From the NCBI RefSeq assembly GCF_022259695.1, contig NZ_CP092099.1, positions 604,471 to 668,470 of the forward strand: a DNA stretch of 64,000 bases, in the 5' to 3' direction. This document shows, one piece after another, positions 46,738 to 54,763 of the stretch. The notes under the pieces are model-generated. The model searched no databases. It saw nothing but the letters and a program-made list of their open reading frames with translations, and was not told the origin of the DNA. Position 1 is the first letter of the stretch. Each line of letters starts with the position of its first letter. A program made the translations under genes and the position numbers. The DNA comes from Flaviramulus sp. BrNp1-15 (GTDB lineage Bacteria > Bacteroidota > Bacteroidia > Flavobacteriales > Flavobacteriaceae).

Positions 46738-47118
46738 ATGAGCTTAAATACTAACGTAAGATATTCGGATAAAGATTTAGCAGAGTTTAAAGAGCTAATC
46801 CAAGAAAAAATAAATAAAGCACAACACGATTTAGAACTTATTAAAAGTGCCTATATGAACGATCATAATAACGGTACTGATGACACTTCTCCTACTTTTA
46901 AGGCTTTTGATGAAGGTAGTGAAGTTATGAGTAAAGAATCTAACTCTGCTCTAGCAATTCGTCAGGAAAAATTTATCCGCGATTTAAAAAATGCATTAAT
47001 TAGAATTGAAAACAAAACTTACGGTGTTTGTCGTGTAACTGGAAAACTTATCAATAAAGAGCGTTTAAAGTTAGTACCTCATGCAACATTAAGTATTGAA
47101 GCTAAAAACATGCAGTAA
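46738..47118 (+). CDS. TraR/DksA family protein with degenerate zinc finger
   Basis: A 126-aa DksA-like protein: an N-terminal coiled-coil region (about 12-95) and a C-terminal zinc-finger fold region YGVCRVTGKLINKERLKLVPHATLSIEAKN. Of the four zinc cysteines only C98 remains; T101, S119 and A122 occupy the other positions, so it cannot bind zinc in the usual way. DksA proteins bind RNA polymerase and modulate the stringent response. Zinc-free versions are known, and I believe this form is usual in Flavobacteria. It follows ileS by 4 bases and is followed by a terminator before lspA. Confidence 0.85.
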   Translation: MSLNTNVRYSDKDLAEFKELIQEKINKAQHDLELIKSAYMNDHNNGTDDTSPTFKAFDEGSEVMSKESNSALAIRQEKFIRDLKNALIRIENKTYGVCRVTGKLINKERLKLVPHATLSIEAKNMQ

Positions 47119-47139
47119 TTTTTATTGAATATATATTTG

Positions 47140-47168
47140 AAACGTCTCAAAATTTGAGACGTTTTTTA
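47140..47168 (+). terminator. Terminator after ileS and the DksA-type gene
   Basis: AAACGTCTCAA and TTGAGACGTTT arms with a 3-base loop, then a T-run. Located 22 bases after the stop; lspA then starts 54 bases further on. Confidence 0.88.
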
Positions 47169-47221
47169 TTTAAGCTTTTTATGTCACCTTTAGCGCAGTC
47201 GGAAGGTTTTAAGAAAAATTT

Positions 47222-47842
47222 ATGTCATTAAAAAAATCTATAATCCTTATTGTTCTTATTTTACTAATAGACCAGATTAGTAAAATATATATTAAAACTA
47301 ATTTTAAACTTCATGAAAGCATCGATGTTTTTAACTGGTTTAAAATATACTTTATTGAGAATGATGGTATGGCTTGGGGAACAAAAATTAGTGATTTTGC
47401 ATCGTTTATCTCAGATAGATCAGCTAAAGTAGCATTAACTTTATTTAGAGTTGTGGCTATTTTTGGTATTGGTTACTGGTTGTATGATGTAACAAAAAAG
47501 CAAAGTTCTAAAATATTGATATTAGCTATAACTTTAATATTTGCTGGTGCTTTAGGTAATATTATCGATTCTGTTTTTTACGGTGTTATATTTAACGATA
47601 GTTATAACCAAGTTGCTACGTTTTTACCAGAAACAGGAGGTTATGATGGTTTACTACACGGTAAAGTTGTAGACATGCTCTACTTTCCTTTATTTGAAGT
47701 AGATTTACCCGAGTGGTTTCCTTTTTATGGAGGTAAACGGTTTAATTTTTTTGAACCTGTTTTTAATATTGCAGATATGGCTATAAGCACTGGTTTTATA
47801 ATGCTTATTGTTTTTAATAAGAAGGCGTTTTCTAAAAATTAG
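47222..47842 (+). CDS. lspA: Lipoprotein signal peptidase (signal peptidase II)
   Basis: A 206-aa inner-membrane aspartyl protease that cleaves prolipoprotein signals just before the lipidated Cys; it would process the several lipoproteins in this window. Catalytic Asp residues are D116 (GALGNIIDSVFYG) and D185 (FNIADMAIST), with the conserved ENDGMAWG and four membrane segments. An extra periplasmic insertion (about 120-175, containing ETGGYDGLLHGKVVDMLYFPLF) makes it longer than the E. coli enzyme (about 165 aa); I believe this is usual in Bacteroidetes. Confidence 0.95.
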   Translation: MSLKKSIILIVLILLIDQISKIYIKTNFKLHESIDVFNWFKIYFIENDGMAWGTKISDFASFISDRSAKVALTLFRVVAIFGIGYWLYDVTKKQSSKILILAITLIFAGALGNIIDSVFYGVIFNDSYNQVATFLPETGGYDGLLHGKVVDMLYFPLFEVDLPEWFPFYGGKRFNFFEPVFNIADMAISTGFIMLIVFNKKAFSKN

Positions 47843-47885
47843 TACAACTAGGAAGTAAGTGTTTTCTACTTTTAAAGGTATTCGT

Positions 47886-47893
47886 TATCTTTA
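47886..47893 (+). promoter_or_regulatory. Weak -7 promoter candidate
   Basis: TATCTTTA, one mismatch from TAnnTTTG, lies 34 bases before the ATG of the OmpA-like protein gene. No clear -33 element. Confidence 0.3.
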
Positions 47894-47927
47894 TTTTTTT
47901 AAACAAACATATTAAAACCCTCATTTA

Positions 47928-49814
47928 ATGAAAAGCAAATTCCTGCTTCCAATCGTTTTCTTTATATTCATTTCAATTTTTGTTAACGCTCAAAATACTT
48001 TCGATATTGTTTTTCCACAACAAGACAGAAATCAAAAATGCCAACAGTGTTTCCAAATATTTAGCCAAAAACCCAAAGAAGTCAAGTTTTCAATCAAAAG
48101 AGAACGTGATAATCTCTACTTTCAAATAAACGACAAAAATTGGTTTAATCTATTGTTTAAAAATGCTGGTGATGGACTTGCAGTTGATGTAGTTTCAAAA
48201 GACAGGTATAAGTGCGAATATGAAAATGTAGAACCTGTTCAAATAAAAGGCATATTGTTAAAACCCAATTATGCCCAAAAACTAAAAAGCGGGTTAAAAC
48301 CTTACGAAGACAATTTGTACAGAGTGCATGTTGGTAGAGTGCCAGAAGCTTTAATGAATGATGAGTTGGAGTATAACATTCTCTTTTTGAGCAATAAAAA
48401 CCTATGTAATTATTATGTAATTTACAATTTGGAGTCTTATCCGTGGGATTTATTGGATATGGGTATGTATTTAGATTCGCTTACTTATGATTCTAAAAAA
48501 ATACAACCAACAGGAAAAGAAGGTTACATTCTTAAAAATAAAACCTTGAAATTTAAAATTCCTTTTCAGAAAAATAAATCGGAATATTCGCAAGAAGACA
48601 TCAAGCCAATTTACGATTCGTTGCGTTTAACCGATTTTAATATAAAAACCATTAATATTAAAGCATATTCGTCGGTTGAGGGAAGTTTAGAGCGCAATAT
48701 CGAGTTACAAGAACAGCGTGCAAACAGTATAGCAAAAGCGTTACAAAGCTTTCAAAAACCAACTATTAAAACCAATATTTCCTCTTCTGAAAATTGGGTG
48801 GAATATTTAAACGATATCAAAGGAACCAAACATGAAAATCTTGGAGATTTGAGTAAAAATCAAATTAAAGGAAAATTGGTTGGCAGTCTTTCCAATGAAC
48901 TGGAGCCTATTTTAATGAAACACAGAAAGGCGCTACTGGAACTAGAGTTGGAGAAAAAAGACAAGTATAAAGACATGTCTGCAAACGAGTTGTTGGGCAA
49001 GTTCAATACTGCAATTAATAACGAAAACCTAGATGAAGCCAGAGAAATACAAAACTCAATATTCGAAAAACTTAAAAGCAAAGAAGTGTCTCCAGATTTT
49101 TTAAAAAAAATGGCAATTCCCAAACAGTCCAAATTCGCAAAGATTTTCAATAAAAATTCAGCTTACAGGTATATGCTGGATGTGCGGCAGGCATTAATTG
49201 TTTATAACGAGTTATTAGAACTGGAAAAATTGGTACCAAAAGATGGTGAAGTAAAATACAATATTACGGCTGTTAAAATAAAACTATGGCGTTTTAATGC
49301 TATTGAGATTGATGAAACCAAGCTAAAAAACCAAATAAACGCTTTAAAGAATTACGGTATTGATAGTTCGCTTATTTCAAGAATGATGGTGAATTTTCAC
49401 ATTATTACTGCAGAAAATTTTATGCGTAAAAGAGATTATGCTAATAAAGATAAATCGGTTTCATTCATTAACAGTAACTATAAAAAGTTTCCGTTATCTG
49501 ATTACGATTATTTAAGTCTAGCACAATTTTTCAGCTATTACGCCAATACAGATATGGCGGTAAATTTATTGGAAAACAAAGCAAAAAGTATTGATATTGA
49601 TGAAGATTTATTGTTTTACTATTTAAACTTAACTTTGATAAATAAAGAATTAACTAAAGACCCTAATTACAGAATAATCATGCTGAATGCTTTTAACATG
49701 AATAAAGAGCGTTATTGTAAATTATTCAATGCCGTTGAGAAAGGTGGAGTTACATTCCAATTACTGGAAGATGACTATTTGCGCAACACTTACTGTGAGA
49801 ATTGTAATAATTAA
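47928..49814 (+). CDS. Secreted OmpA-like domain protein with CxxC motifs at both ends
   Basis: A 628-aa secreted protein of unrecognised family. Signal peptide about 1-22 (ISIFVNAQ). The start of the mature protein has C38-x-x-C41 (QKCQQCFQIF), and the last residues have C623-x-x-C626 (TYCENCNN). An OmpA-like peptidoglycan-binding-type segment lies at about 210-285 (IKTINIKAYSSVEGSLERNIELQEQRANSIAKALQ). A charged helical region (about 320-400) and a TPR-like helical C-terminal half follow. The paired CxxC motifs suggest disulfide or metal/haem chemistry, but nothing proves it. It converges on the cyclo-ligase gene with a 4-base overlap. Confidence 0.6.
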   Translation: MKSKFLLPIVFFIFISIFVNAQNTFDIVFPQQDRNQKCQQCFQIFSQKPKEVKFSIKRERDNLYFQINDKNWFNLLFKNAGDGLAVDVVSKDRYKCEYENVEPVQIKGILLKPNYAQKLKSGLKPYEDNLYRVHVGRVPEALMNDELEYNILFLSNKNLCNYYVIYNLESYPWDLLDMGMYLDSLTYDSKKIQPTGKEGYILKNKTLKFKIPFQKNKSEYSQEDIKPIYDSLRLTDFNIKTINIKAYSSVEGSLERNIELQEQRANSIAKALQSFQKPTIKTNISSSENWVEYLNDIKGTKHENLGDLSKNQIKGKLVGSLSNELEPILMKHRKALLELELEKKDKYKDMSANELLGKFNTAINNENLDEAREIQNSIFEKLKSKEVSPDFLKKMAIPKQSKFAKIFNKNSAYRYMLDVRQALIVYNELLELEKLVPKDGEVKYNITAVKIKLWRFNAIEIDETKLKNQINALKNYGIDSSLISRMMVNFHIITAENFMRKRDYANKDKSVSFINSNYKKFPLSDYDYLSLAQFFSYYANTDMAVNLLENKAKSIDIDEDLLFYYLNLTLINKELTKDPNYRIIMLNAFNMNKERYCKLFNAVEKGGVTFQLLEDDYLRNTYCENCNN

Positions 49815-50374
49815 AAGGTGTAAATCAGATTTGGTGTTACACAAAAATCTAGCTTAACATCGTTTTCAAAAACATCAGTGATTTCAGTTTCAACTTCAAA
49901 AAAAGACAAACCTATTTTTATAGTTTCGGGTTCACATTTTGCTAAAAAGCGGTCGTAAAACCCTTTGCCGTAACCTACTCGATTTCCCATTTTATCAAAT
50001 GCTAAAAGCGGAATAAAGACGACGTCAACCTTATTGTTAGAAATCCCAATTCCATCAATAGGCTCAGGTATATCATAACTATTTTTTTTAATCACAGTAT
50101 TATCTGTTAATAGAAAATGTATCATTTCACCAGTTTTAAAATCACTTTTAGAAATTAATACGTTTTTATCTTTACCCGATAAAATATTCAGAATATAATC
50201 GGTATTAACTTCTTTTTTTTCTTCAATAGAAAGAAATAAATGGTAAAAAGAATATTCCCAAATAGAGAGTTTTAAAAGTTGATTAGCAATCGCTAAACTA
50301 AGCTCATCAATTTGGTTCTCAGACAAATCATTACGAAGTACTTTGTATTTTTTTCGCAATTCAGATTTAGTCAT
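49811..50374 (-). CDS. 5-formyltetrahydrofolate cyclo-ligase
   Basis: A 187-aa enzyme converting 5-formyl-THF to 5,10-methenyl-THF with ATP. The family signature GYGKGFYDRFL at about residues 133-143 is intact, preceded by DVVFIPLLAFDKMGNRVGYG. The N-terminal SELRKKYKVLRNDLSENQID is also typical. Length is normal. It lies directly downstream (3-base gap) of the M14-type deacylase gene on the same strand, so it is probably the last gene of the rimB-like/rimK operon. The stop overlaps the convergent gene by 4 bases. Confidence 0.9.
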   Translation of the reverse strand: MTKSELRKKYKVLRNDLSENQIDELSLAIANQLLKLSIWEYSFYHLFLSIEEKKEVNTDYILNILSGKDKNVLISKSDFKTGEMIHFLLTDNTVIKKNSYDIPEPIDGIGISNNKVDVVFIPLLAFDKMGNRVGYGKGFYDRFLAKCEPETIKIGLSFFEVETEITDVFENDVKLDFCVTPNLIYTF

Positions 50375-50377
50375 AAT

Positions 50378-51352
50378 TTAACGCTTAAGTTTTGTAGTTA
50401 TATGAAATAAAGCGTCTCCTTGATATACAATTGGAGATTCATTTATGTTAATAATGTAGCCAGTATTTGAAGCTCTAACAAAATAATTAAATTTACCGTA
50501 AGGATCGGTAATGTTACCTATGATATCTTCTTTTTTTACATGTAAACCTATAGCGGTTGAAGCTTTAAACATACCAGAATATTTAGCACGTTGCCATTTG
50601 CTATCGTTAATAAAAATGCATTCTTTTTTAGGTTTAGACGATTTAAAAACAGTCTTTAACATACCTAAATGTTTTAAAACACGTTTGGAACCGTTTACTC
50701 CAGAATTTGTTACAACATCGTCTATATGAAAAGATTTTCCGCCTTCAAAAAGTAAAAGTGGTTTTCCTAATTTATAACATGTGGTTCTGAATGATTTTGA
50801 CAAGTTTTTAGAATATAAAACAAAAGGCGCTCCAAAGGCTTTTGCTAAATCGTTAAGTTCTTTGTTATCTTTTGAAAATCTTAGTTGTGGAGCATTAAAC
50901 CTACCTGAGCCACCCGTATGAAAATCGATAATTAAATCGGCGTGCGGAACCACTTCGTTTACAAGTTTGTGTGCAACTCTTCCAGCTAAAGAGCCTCCAG
51001 GGCTTCCAGGAAAAACACGATTTAAATCTCGTCCATCAGGGAATTCACGTTTTAGATTAATAAACCCGAAAATATTGATAACAGGCATGCAGATTATGGT
51101 TCCAATTTTTGGTTTGTTAATGCCTTTTGCTATAAGTTGTCGTATAATTTCAACACCGTTAACTTCATCTCCATGAATGCCAGCAGTAAACAAAACGGTT
51201 GGACCAGGTTTTTTTGATCGCTCAATAATTACAGGAACATTAACCGCTGATGAAGTGTGTAAATTAGCAACATCAAAATTTACTTCTTTACTTTCTCCAG
51301 GTTTTATTTGCTCACCTAAAATGGTTAATATATCACTTTTTATGTCTTGCAT
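50378..51352 (-). CDS. Succinylglutamate desuccinylase/aspartoacylase-type M14 metallohydrolase
   Basis: A 324-aa zinc-dependent deacylase. Zinc ligands are visible: H60 and E63 (FTAGIHGDEVNG) and H145 (IIDFHTGG). The substrate-binding motif FPDGRDLNRVFPGSPGGS is kept, and a C-terminal beta domain follows. Known relatives hydrolyse N-acyl amino acids. The start codon directly follows the RimK stop on the same strand (no gap) and a retropepsin-like gene heads the operon, so it probably acts on a glutamyl or other amide bond made by the ligase (inference). Confidence 0.85.
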   Translation of the reverse strand: MQDIKSDILTILGEQIKPGESKEVNFDVANLHTSSAVNVPVIIERSKKPGPTVLFTAGIHGDEVNGVEIIRQLIAKGINKPKIGTIICMPVINIFGFINLKREFPDGRDLNRVFPGSPGGSLAGRVAHKLVNEVVPHADLIIDFHTGGSGRFNAPQLRFSKDNKELNDLAKAFGAPFVLYSKNLSKSFRTTCYKLGKPLLLFEGGKSFHIDDVVTNSGVNGSKRVLKHLGMLKTVFKSSKPKKECIFINDSKWQRAKYSGMFKASTAIGLHVKKEDIIGNITDPYGKFNYFVRASNTGYIININESPIVYQGDALFHITTKLKR

Positions 51353-52228
51353 TTATGTTCTATTACGTTCAATAAAAGTAATAATACTTTTAGCTATATT
51401 TCTACCAGTTGCACCTTCAATTCCTTCTAATCCTGGTGTTGAATTCACTTCTAAAAGTAATGGTCCTCTTTCAGATTGTAACATATCTACACCACAAACG
51501 GGTAGTTTTAATGCACGAGCAGCATTCATAGCCACTTTTAATTCGTCGTGATTAAGTTTTACAATTTCTGCTGAACCACCTCTGTGTAAATTAGATCGAA
51601 ATTCGCCTTCTTTTCCTTGTCTTTTCATGGCGCCAACAACATGTCCATCTACCACTAAAGCACGTAAATCGGCTCCTTTGGCTTCGGCAATATATTCTTG
51701 TACTAAAGCACGAGCTTGCAAGCCGTTAAAAGCTTCTAAAACCGATTCTGCTGCATTTTTTGTTTCAGCTAAAACCACACCCAAACCTTGAGTGCCTTCT
51801 AAAAGCTTGATGATTACAGGAGCACCACCTACGTGAGATAATACCTTTTCAACATCACGGGAGTAGTTAGTAAATACCGTTTTAGGCATGCCAATTCCAG
51901 CTTTTGAAAGTCTTTGAAAACTACGTAATTTATCCCTGGAGCGTATAATCGCATCAGAGGTAACGGTTGTAAAAACGCCCATCATTTCAAACTGTCGTAC
52001 CACAGCGCACCCAAAAAAAGTAACTGATGTTCCAATTCTAGGTATAATAGCATCTACATAATCTAAATAACGATCTTTGTAATAAATAGTTGGTTTTTGT
52101 TTTTCAATAATAATATCACACTTTAAAGGATCTATAACCTCAATTTTATGACCTCTTTTTTCACCTTCTTCAACCATGCGATCGGTAGAGTATAACTGAG
52201 GATTTCTAGATAGAATAACTATGTTCAT
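51353..52228 (-). CDS. rimK: RimK-type ATP-grasp ligase (ribosomal protein S6 glutamate ligase)
   Basis: A 291-aa ATP-grasp enzyme. In E. coli RimK adds glutamate residues to the C-terminus of ribosomal protein S6. The N-terminal Rossmann-like part ([39 protein letters not shown]) and the ATP-grasp region are present ([74 protein letters not shown]). The Mg-binding EVNSTPG is intact. It overlaps the retropepsin-like gene by 23 bases upstream and abuts the M14 gene downstream. The substrate could be S6 or another protein or metabolite. Confidence 0.92.
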   Translation of the reverse strand: MNIVILSRNPQLYSTDRMVEEGEKRGHKIEVIDPLKCDIIIEKQKPTIYYKDRYLDYVDAIIPRIGTSVTFFGCAVVRQFEMMGVFTTVTSDAIIRSRDKLRSFQRLSKAGIGMPKTVFTNYSRDVEKVLSHVGGAPVIIKLLEGTQGLGVVLAETKNAAESVLEAFNGLQARALVQEYIAEAKGADLRALVVDGHVVGAMKRQGKEGEFRSNLHRGGSAEIVKLNHDELKVAMNAARALKLPVCGVDMLQSERGPLLLEVNSTPGLEGIEGATGRNIAKSIITFIERNRT

Positions 52229-52649
52229 TGTATGTTTTATTATAAGAGACGTTTTCTAAATCTACATCTACTATAAATTTTTGTTTTAAAAACTGCCTGC
52301 CAATTAAAACAGGAAATTTCATATCGTCTCTAGTGCTTAAAGTTAAGTTAATCTTATATGTTTTTCCAAAAAATATAACTTCAGATTTAATTTTATAGCG
52401 GTTTTCCTTAAATCCGTTGCTACTTTTTACATTAGTACGCGAAAAATTATTAAATATAATTTCTGTTTTGCCAAAGTTTTGATGTTCGTCACTATTAAAA
52501 ATACATCGTAAACTGTTGTTCTCTTCTATAATTTCAGAGCAGTGGATAGCAGAGGTGTAAGCACCTGTATCTATTTTTACATCTATATTAAATAATCCTA
52601 GTTTTGGGAAGTCAATTTTATCAACTCTACCAACTATTTTTTTACTCAT
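52206..52649 (-). CDS. RimB-like retropepsin-fold protease (ATP-dependent zinc protease family)
   Basis: A 147-aa protein with the aspartyl-protease motif D27-T-G-A ([14 protein letters not shown]), the hallmark of the small family named putative ATP-dependent zinc proteases, which pairs with RimK (RimB in Pseudomonas). A second landmark is [19 protein letters not shown], where GRxFL matches the retropepsin C-terminal loop. I chose the ATG at 52649 ([15 protein letters not shown]); a longer start at 52673 is possible. It is the first gene of the operon and overlaps rimK by 23 bases, implying coupled translation. It probably trims or regulates the ligase product. Confidence 0.8.
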   Translation of the reverse strand: MSKKIVGRVDKIDFPKLGLFNIDVKIDTGAYTSAIHCSEIIEENNSLRCIFNSDEHQNFGKTEIIFNNFSRTNVKSSNGFKENRYKIKSEVIFFGKTYKINLTLSTRDDMKFPVLIGRQFLKQKFIVDVDLENVSYNKTYNEHSYSI

Positions 52650-52837
52650 TACCTGTTTTAAAAAGTGGCGCAATGTAGTAAAATAGTTAATAGAAAAAAC
52701 ATTTAATTTAAAAGATTAATCAATAAGAAATTTAGCAATAAATTTCCCGTTTTCATGGGAATGATAATTTCAAAAGAAACCACAACACAAAGTATTGAGG
52801 ATGTATTTTTTTAATTAAAATAATTACCTTTACATTA

Positions 52838-54631
52838 ATGGATACCCCTAATTTAGAGATACAATTAAAAACCTTACCAAACCAACCCGGAGTTTATCAA
52901 TACTACGATAAAGAAGGTGCTATTATTTACGTTGGAAAAGCAAAAAATTTAAAAAAAAGGGTAAGCTCTTATTTTACCAAAAACCACGACAATGGTAAAA
53001 CACGCGTGCTTGTAAAAAAAATAGCAGATATAAAGCATATAGTTGTAGATACTGAAACCGATGCGCTTTTACTGGAAAATAACTTAATTAAAAAATATCA
53101 ACCACGTTACAACGTCATGTTGAAAGACGACAAATCTTATCCATGGATTTGTATTAAAAAAGAACGTTTCCCTAGAGTGTTTTCTACAAGACGTGTTTTT
53201 AAAGATGGTAGCGAATATTTTGGTCCATATACAAGTGTAAAAACCGTTCATACTTTATTAGATTTAATAAGAGGTTTATACAGTTTACGAACCTGTAATT
53301 ACGATTTAGCTCAAGACAAAATAGAGGCTGGAAAATATAAAGTGTGTTTAGAATATCACTTAGGCAACTGTAAAGGTGCATGCGAAGGTTTAGAAACTGA
53401 AGAAGAGTATAATGAGAACCTAAAATCTATTAAGGAAATTCTAAAAGGGAACTTTAAAGATTCACTCAATCAATTTAAAAATCAAATGCATGATTATGCA
53501 AAAAACATGCATTTTGAAGAGGCTCAAAAAATTAAAGAGAAGATTGAAATTTTAGAAAACTATCAAGCAAAATCTACTATAGTAAATCCCAAAATAAGTA
53601 ATGTTGATGTGTTTTCTATTATAAGTGATGAAAGTTATGGTTACATTAATTTTTTACAATTATCGTACGGTTCTATCATCCGTTCGCATACCTTAGAGAT
53701 AAAAAAGAAATTGGATGAAACCGATAAAGAGTTACTGGAATTAGCTATTACAGAAATCAGGCAGCGATTTAACTCAAATTCAAAAGAAATTTATGTGCCT
53801 TTTAAAGTTGATTTAGGAGAAAATGTAAAAGTAACAGTGCCAAAACTGGGCGACAAAAAACATATTTTAGATTTATCCCTTAGAAATGCAAAGTATTTTA
53901 GAATGGAGCGTTTTAAACAAATTAAAATTGTTGATCCAGATAGGCATGTAAAGCGAATTATGGCGCAAATGAAAGCCGATTTACGTCTTTCGGAAGAGCC
54001 GCGACATATTGAGTGTTTCGATAATTCCAACATTCAAGGCACACATCCTGTAGCAGCTTGTGTGGTTTTTAAAAATGGTAAACCAAGCAAAAAAGATTAT
54101 CGCCATTTTAATATAAAAACGGTTGAAGGTCCAGATGATTTTGCTTCTATGGAAGAAGTCGTATATCGACGCTACAAACGTTTGGTTGAAGAAGAACAAC
54201 CCTTACCACAACTCATTATTATTGATGGAGGAAAAGGACAATTATCCTCAGCATTAAAAAGTTTAGATGCGCTTAATTTAAGAGGAAAAATAGCCATTAT
54301 AGGAATTGCTAAACGTTTAGAAGAATTATTCTATCCAAATGATCAAATTCCCTTATATTTAGATAAGAAAAGTGAGACGCTTAAAATTATACAGCAATTA
54401 CGTAACGAAGCACACCGTTTTGGTATAGAGCATCATAGGAATAAACGTAGTAAAAGTGCATTAAATACAGAGTTAGAAACTATAAATGGTGTTGGCGAGA
54501 AAACAGTAGTTGAGTTGTTAAAACATTTTAAATCGGCTAAACGAGTTGCCAATGCGAAGTTAGATGAACTGGAAGAAGTAGTTGGTGCTTCAAGAGCGGA
54601 AAAAGTTTATAATTATTATCATGGGAAGTAA
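52838..54631 (+). CDS. uvrC: Excinuclease ABC subunit C
   Basis: A 597-aa subunit of the UvrABC nucleotide-excision repair nuclease that makes both incisions. Order: GIY-YIG nuclease domain (about 10-100, PGVYQYYDKEGAIIYVGKAKNLKKRVSSYF), the Cys-rich segment (RTCNYDL, CLEYHLGNCKGACEG), UVR domain binding UvrB (about 205-240), RNase-H-like second nuclease domain (HIECFDNSNIQGTHPVAACVVF, LIIIDGGKGQLSSA) and tandem helix-hairpin-helix (about 550-597). Full length. TACCTTTA at 52825-52832 is a weak -7 candidate. Confidence 0.97.
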   Translation: MDTPNLEIQLKTLPNQPGVYQYYDKEGAIIYVGKAKNLKKRVSSYFTKNHDNGKTRVLVKKIADIKHIVVDTETDALLLENNLIKKYQPRYNVMLKDDKSYPWICIKKERFPRVFSTRRVFKDGSEYFGPYTSVKTVHTLLDLIRGLYSLRTCNYDLAQDKIEAGKYKVCLEYHLGNCKGACEGLETEEEYNENLKSIKEILKGNFKDSLNQFKNQMHDYAKNMHFEEAQKIKEKIEILENYQAKSTIVNPKISNVDVFSIISDESYGYINFLQLSYGSIIRSHTLEIKKKLDETDKELLELAITEIRQRFNSNSKEIYVPFKVDLGENVKVTVPKLGDKKHILDLSLRNAKYFRMERFKQIKIVDPDRHVKRIMAQMKADLRLSEEPRHIECFDNSNIQGTHPVAACVVFKNGKPSKKDYRHFNIKTVEGPDDFASMEEVVYRRYKRLVEEEQPLPQLIIIDGGKGQLSSALKSLDALNLRGKIAIIGIAKRLEELFYPNDQIPLYLDKKSETLKIIQQLRNEAHRFGIEHHRNKRSKSALNTELETINGVGEKTVVELLKHFKSAKRVANAKLDELEEVVGASRAEKVYNYYHGK

Positions 54632-54639
54632 AATGATAA

Positions 54640-54745
54640 TTCAAGTGATTTTTTTCATTTCGACAACAGGAGAAATCACATAATTTAATATGAATAAATA
54701 ATGAGATGTCTCAATCGTGCCTCATTTCGACATGACGAACACTTA
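54640..54745. repeat. Intergenic repeat region with CATTTCGAC motifs
   Basis: The 132-bp gap after uvrC holds a 7-bp-arm hairpin (GTGATTT 54645-54651 and AAATCAC 54673-54679), the palindrome GAGATGTCTC (54703-54712) and CATTTCGAC twice (54656-54664, 54723-54731). These motifs are typical of dispersed flavobacterial intergenic repeats (recollection). It could be a decayed pair of such elements. Confidence 0.5.
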
Positions 54746-54763
54746 TAGTTAAAAAAACTTAAT

